From positions 510,762-551,591 of the forward strand of contig JAMPCA010000001.1 of the NCBI GenBank assembly GCA_023666425.1: a DNA stretch of 40,830 bases. Reading direction: 5' to 3'. Positions within the stretch are counted from its first letter, which is position 1; each line of letters opens with the position of its first letter. The stretch is from Muribaculaceae bacterium. Its GTDB lineage: Bacteria; Bacillota; Clostridia; Lachnospirales; Lachnospiraceae. Below the pieces are notes generated by a model. The model ran no database searches, had not been told where the DNA came from, and was given only the letters and a program-made list of their open reading frames with translations. This document shows positions 39,712-40,830 of the stretch, one piece after another. Position numbers and translations under genes: made by a program.

Positions 39712-40608
39712 ATGAAAAAATATTGTGTCATTCTTATAGCGGCGCTTGTACTTGCGCTTTATGCCTGCGGCATGGAGGCCGTGCCTGCGGGGACAGAGAC
39801 AGCCGCCGCGCCCGCCCGGAGCGGGCAAAATGAGGGAGTCCCGGTATATCAGGGGCTCCCTTATGTAGAATTAAACAATAATTACCCGGATTTTTCCGGG
39901 GAGGATAAGCGCGCCACGGAGGCGTTTGAGGTCTACAGTGAGCTGGACGCGCTGGGAAGATGCGGGCAGGCGTATGCAAATATCTGTCCGGAAATACAGC
40001 CGGACGGAGAGCGGGGCAGTATCGGAAACGTTCGTCCGAGCGGCTGGCACACGGTGAAATACAGCGGCAGGATAGAGGGGAATTATCTCTACAACCGCTG
40101 TCATCTGATTGCTTACCAGCTTGCCGGGGAAAATGCGAACGAGAGGAATCTGATCACCGGCACCCGTTTTTTGAATGTGAACGGAATGCTGCCCTTTGAG
40201 AACCGGATCGCGGCATATGTGGAGGAGACAGGAAACCATGTGCTCTACCGCGTCACTCCGGTTTTTGAGGGGGAAAATCTGCTTGTCTCCGGCGTGGAGC
40301 TGGAGGGCTGGTCTGTGGAGGACGAAGGAGAGGGAATCTGTTTTCATGTCTATTGCTTTAATATCCAGCCCGGCATCGGAATCGACTATGCAACGGGGGA
40401 GAGCTGGGAGGAGGAAGAGGTGGAGCCTGGCACAGAGGATGCCGGACTCTTTGTCATCAATACCGGCACAAGGCGCTTTCATCTGCCTTCCTGCCAGAGC
40501 GTCCGCGATATGGCGGAGAAAAATAAGCTCCCGTATGCGGGGAGCGCCGGGGAGCTTGTGGCGCAGGGATACAGCCCTTGTAAGCGCTGCCTTGGGGACG
40601 GGCAGTGA
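39712..40608 (+). CDS. DNA/RNA non-specific endonuclease-like lipoprotein (298 aa)
   Basis: The start ATG directly follows the thiN stop. It has an N-terminal lipoprotein signal with lipobox L-Y-A-C (Cys19). The endonuclease core (about 110-225) has VRPSGWHTVKYSG, YNRCHLIAYQLAGENANER and NLITGTRFLNVNGM. N-R-C-H-L is the variant of the D-R-G-H active site used by the EndA/NucA-type DNA-entry nucleases, with Asn in the metal site of LNVNGM. From about residue 250, FVINTGTRRFHLPSC followed by YSPCKRC resembles the small zinc-binding Ada-like domain seen at the end of related competence nucleases. It would act outside the membrane, possibly in DNA processing. Confidence 0.85.
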   Translation: MKKYCVILIAALVLALYACGMEAVPAGTETAAAPARSGQNEGVPVYQGLPYVELNNNYPDFSGEDKRATEAFEVYSELDALGRCGQAYANICPEIQPDGERGSIGNVRPSGWHTVKYSGRIEGNYLYNRCHLIAYQLAGENANERNLITGTRFLNVNGMLPFENRIAAYVEETGNHVLYRVTPVFEGENLLVSGVELEGWSVEDEGEGICFHVYCFNIQPGIGIDYATGESWEEEEVEPGTEDAGLFVINTGTRRFHLPSCQSVRDMAEKNKLPYAGSAGELVAQGYSPCKRCLGDGQ

Positions 40609-40633
40609 CTTTACATCCATGAAGGGAGGCTGT

Positions 40634-40732
40634 ATGGAGGACTATGATGTCATCTGCATCGGTGCATCTGATATAAAAGGAAGCGCTGTTGGAACCAAAT
40701 ATTTCTATTTTTGCACAGTACATTCAGGTTAG
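40634..40732 (+). pseudogene. Truncated FAD/NAD-dependent oxidoreductase N-terminus (32 aa)
   Basis: ATG 40634 follows GGGAGGC. MEDYDVICIGA is the beta-strand and first glycines of a dinucleotide-binding fold, as found at the start of phytoene-desaturase or FAD-type oxidoreductases. After I-G-A the expected Gly-x-x-G does not appear; the frame reads SDIKGSAVGTKYFYFCT and stops at 40730-40732. Either an insertion, a deletion or an intrinsic short gene is possible. The rest of a full gene is not seen in this window. Confidence 0.35.
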
Positions 40733-40770
40733 TTGCTTGGAGTGGGATTGTGCGGCTAAAGAAGGGAGGT

Positions 40771-40798
40771 TTGTCGTTTAGAAAGCTTCCTGTATAAT
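40771..40798 (+). promoter_or_regulatory. Rightward promoter-like sequence near the window end
   Basis: TTGTCG, 16-base spacer, TATAAT. It would drive a gene beyond the window. Confidence 0.5.
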
Positions 40799-40830
40799 TC
40801 AAAGTGTAGAGTTCAGTAAAGATTTACAAA

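Overview
The window reads as a chromosomal segment of a Clostridia member, most likely Lachnospiraceae. The core genes are ordered as in that group (dgt-like, dnaG, rpoD, trmK; priA, def, fmt, yugP-like, rsmB, rlmN, PP2C phosphatase, PASTA kinase, rsgA, rpe, thiN). The RNase P RNA is the A type, not the Bacillus B type. Conjugative-element and phage remnants, a DUF5685 protein, a PD-(D/E)XK transposase-family protein and a bacterial SUFU protein also fit gut Clostridia. No species is named, because nothing here could be searched.

Left part (1-5500) is accessory scar tissue. It opens with the 3' end of a Maff2-type gene of an integrative conjugative element. A TrbL/VirB6-like gene follows that has lost its start codon and is fused by deletion to PrgI. 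Then comes a strongly AT-rich stretch with an orphan protein, a degraded neighbour, a cluster of three hairpins, the 3' end of a large serine recombinase and a broken AlbA_2/ATPase gene. From 3346 the material changes to phage tail genes (a fused tail-chaperone remnant and the first codons of a tape-measure gene) with a RelBE-type pair lying between them; its toxin carries a nonsense codon while its antitoxin is intact. A DUF4268 nuclease-like gene follows.

5700-10500 holds an MBL-fold hydrolase, then a large leucine-rich-repeat surface protein whose stop overlaps the start of a class B sortase, a likely dedicated substrate-enzyme pair, and a chimeric antitoxin fragment. Two divergent tRNA-Leu genes (AAG and CAG) with good promoters and terminators lie between this accessory part and the core.

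10900-14650 encodes a SUFU-domain protein, a membrane protein and an ABC ATPase/permease pair. 14740-21320 is a macromolecular-synthesis cluster: dNTPase, primase, major sigma factor, a tRNA methyltransferase and a nucleoside kinase. rnpB at about 21942-22290 separates it from a zinc-ribbon/DUF5685/DnaJ cluster. pyrB-pyrI at 24985-26352 has its own promoter. After a truncated transposase-family gene and a CmpB-like membrane protein comes a long rightward array from 27763 to 40608 devoted to replication restart (priA), N-terminal formylation and deformylation (fmt, def), rRNA modification (rsmB, rlmN), Ser/Thr phospho-signalling (phosphatase and PASTA kinase), ribosome assembly (rsgA), pentose phosphate (rpe), thiamine pyrophosphate (thiN) and a lipoprotein nuclease. 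The last 200 bases hold a truncated oxidoreductase N-terminus and a rightward promoter-like sequence.

The most interesting signals are the LRR/sortase pair with its odd double-membrane C-terminus, the layered mobile-element scars, the toxin-dead RelBE pair inside a phage-tail relic, the SUFU/ABC cluster and the rnpB-adjacent zinc-ribbon/DUF5685/J-protein cluster. I found no strong case for a wholly new defence or editing system.
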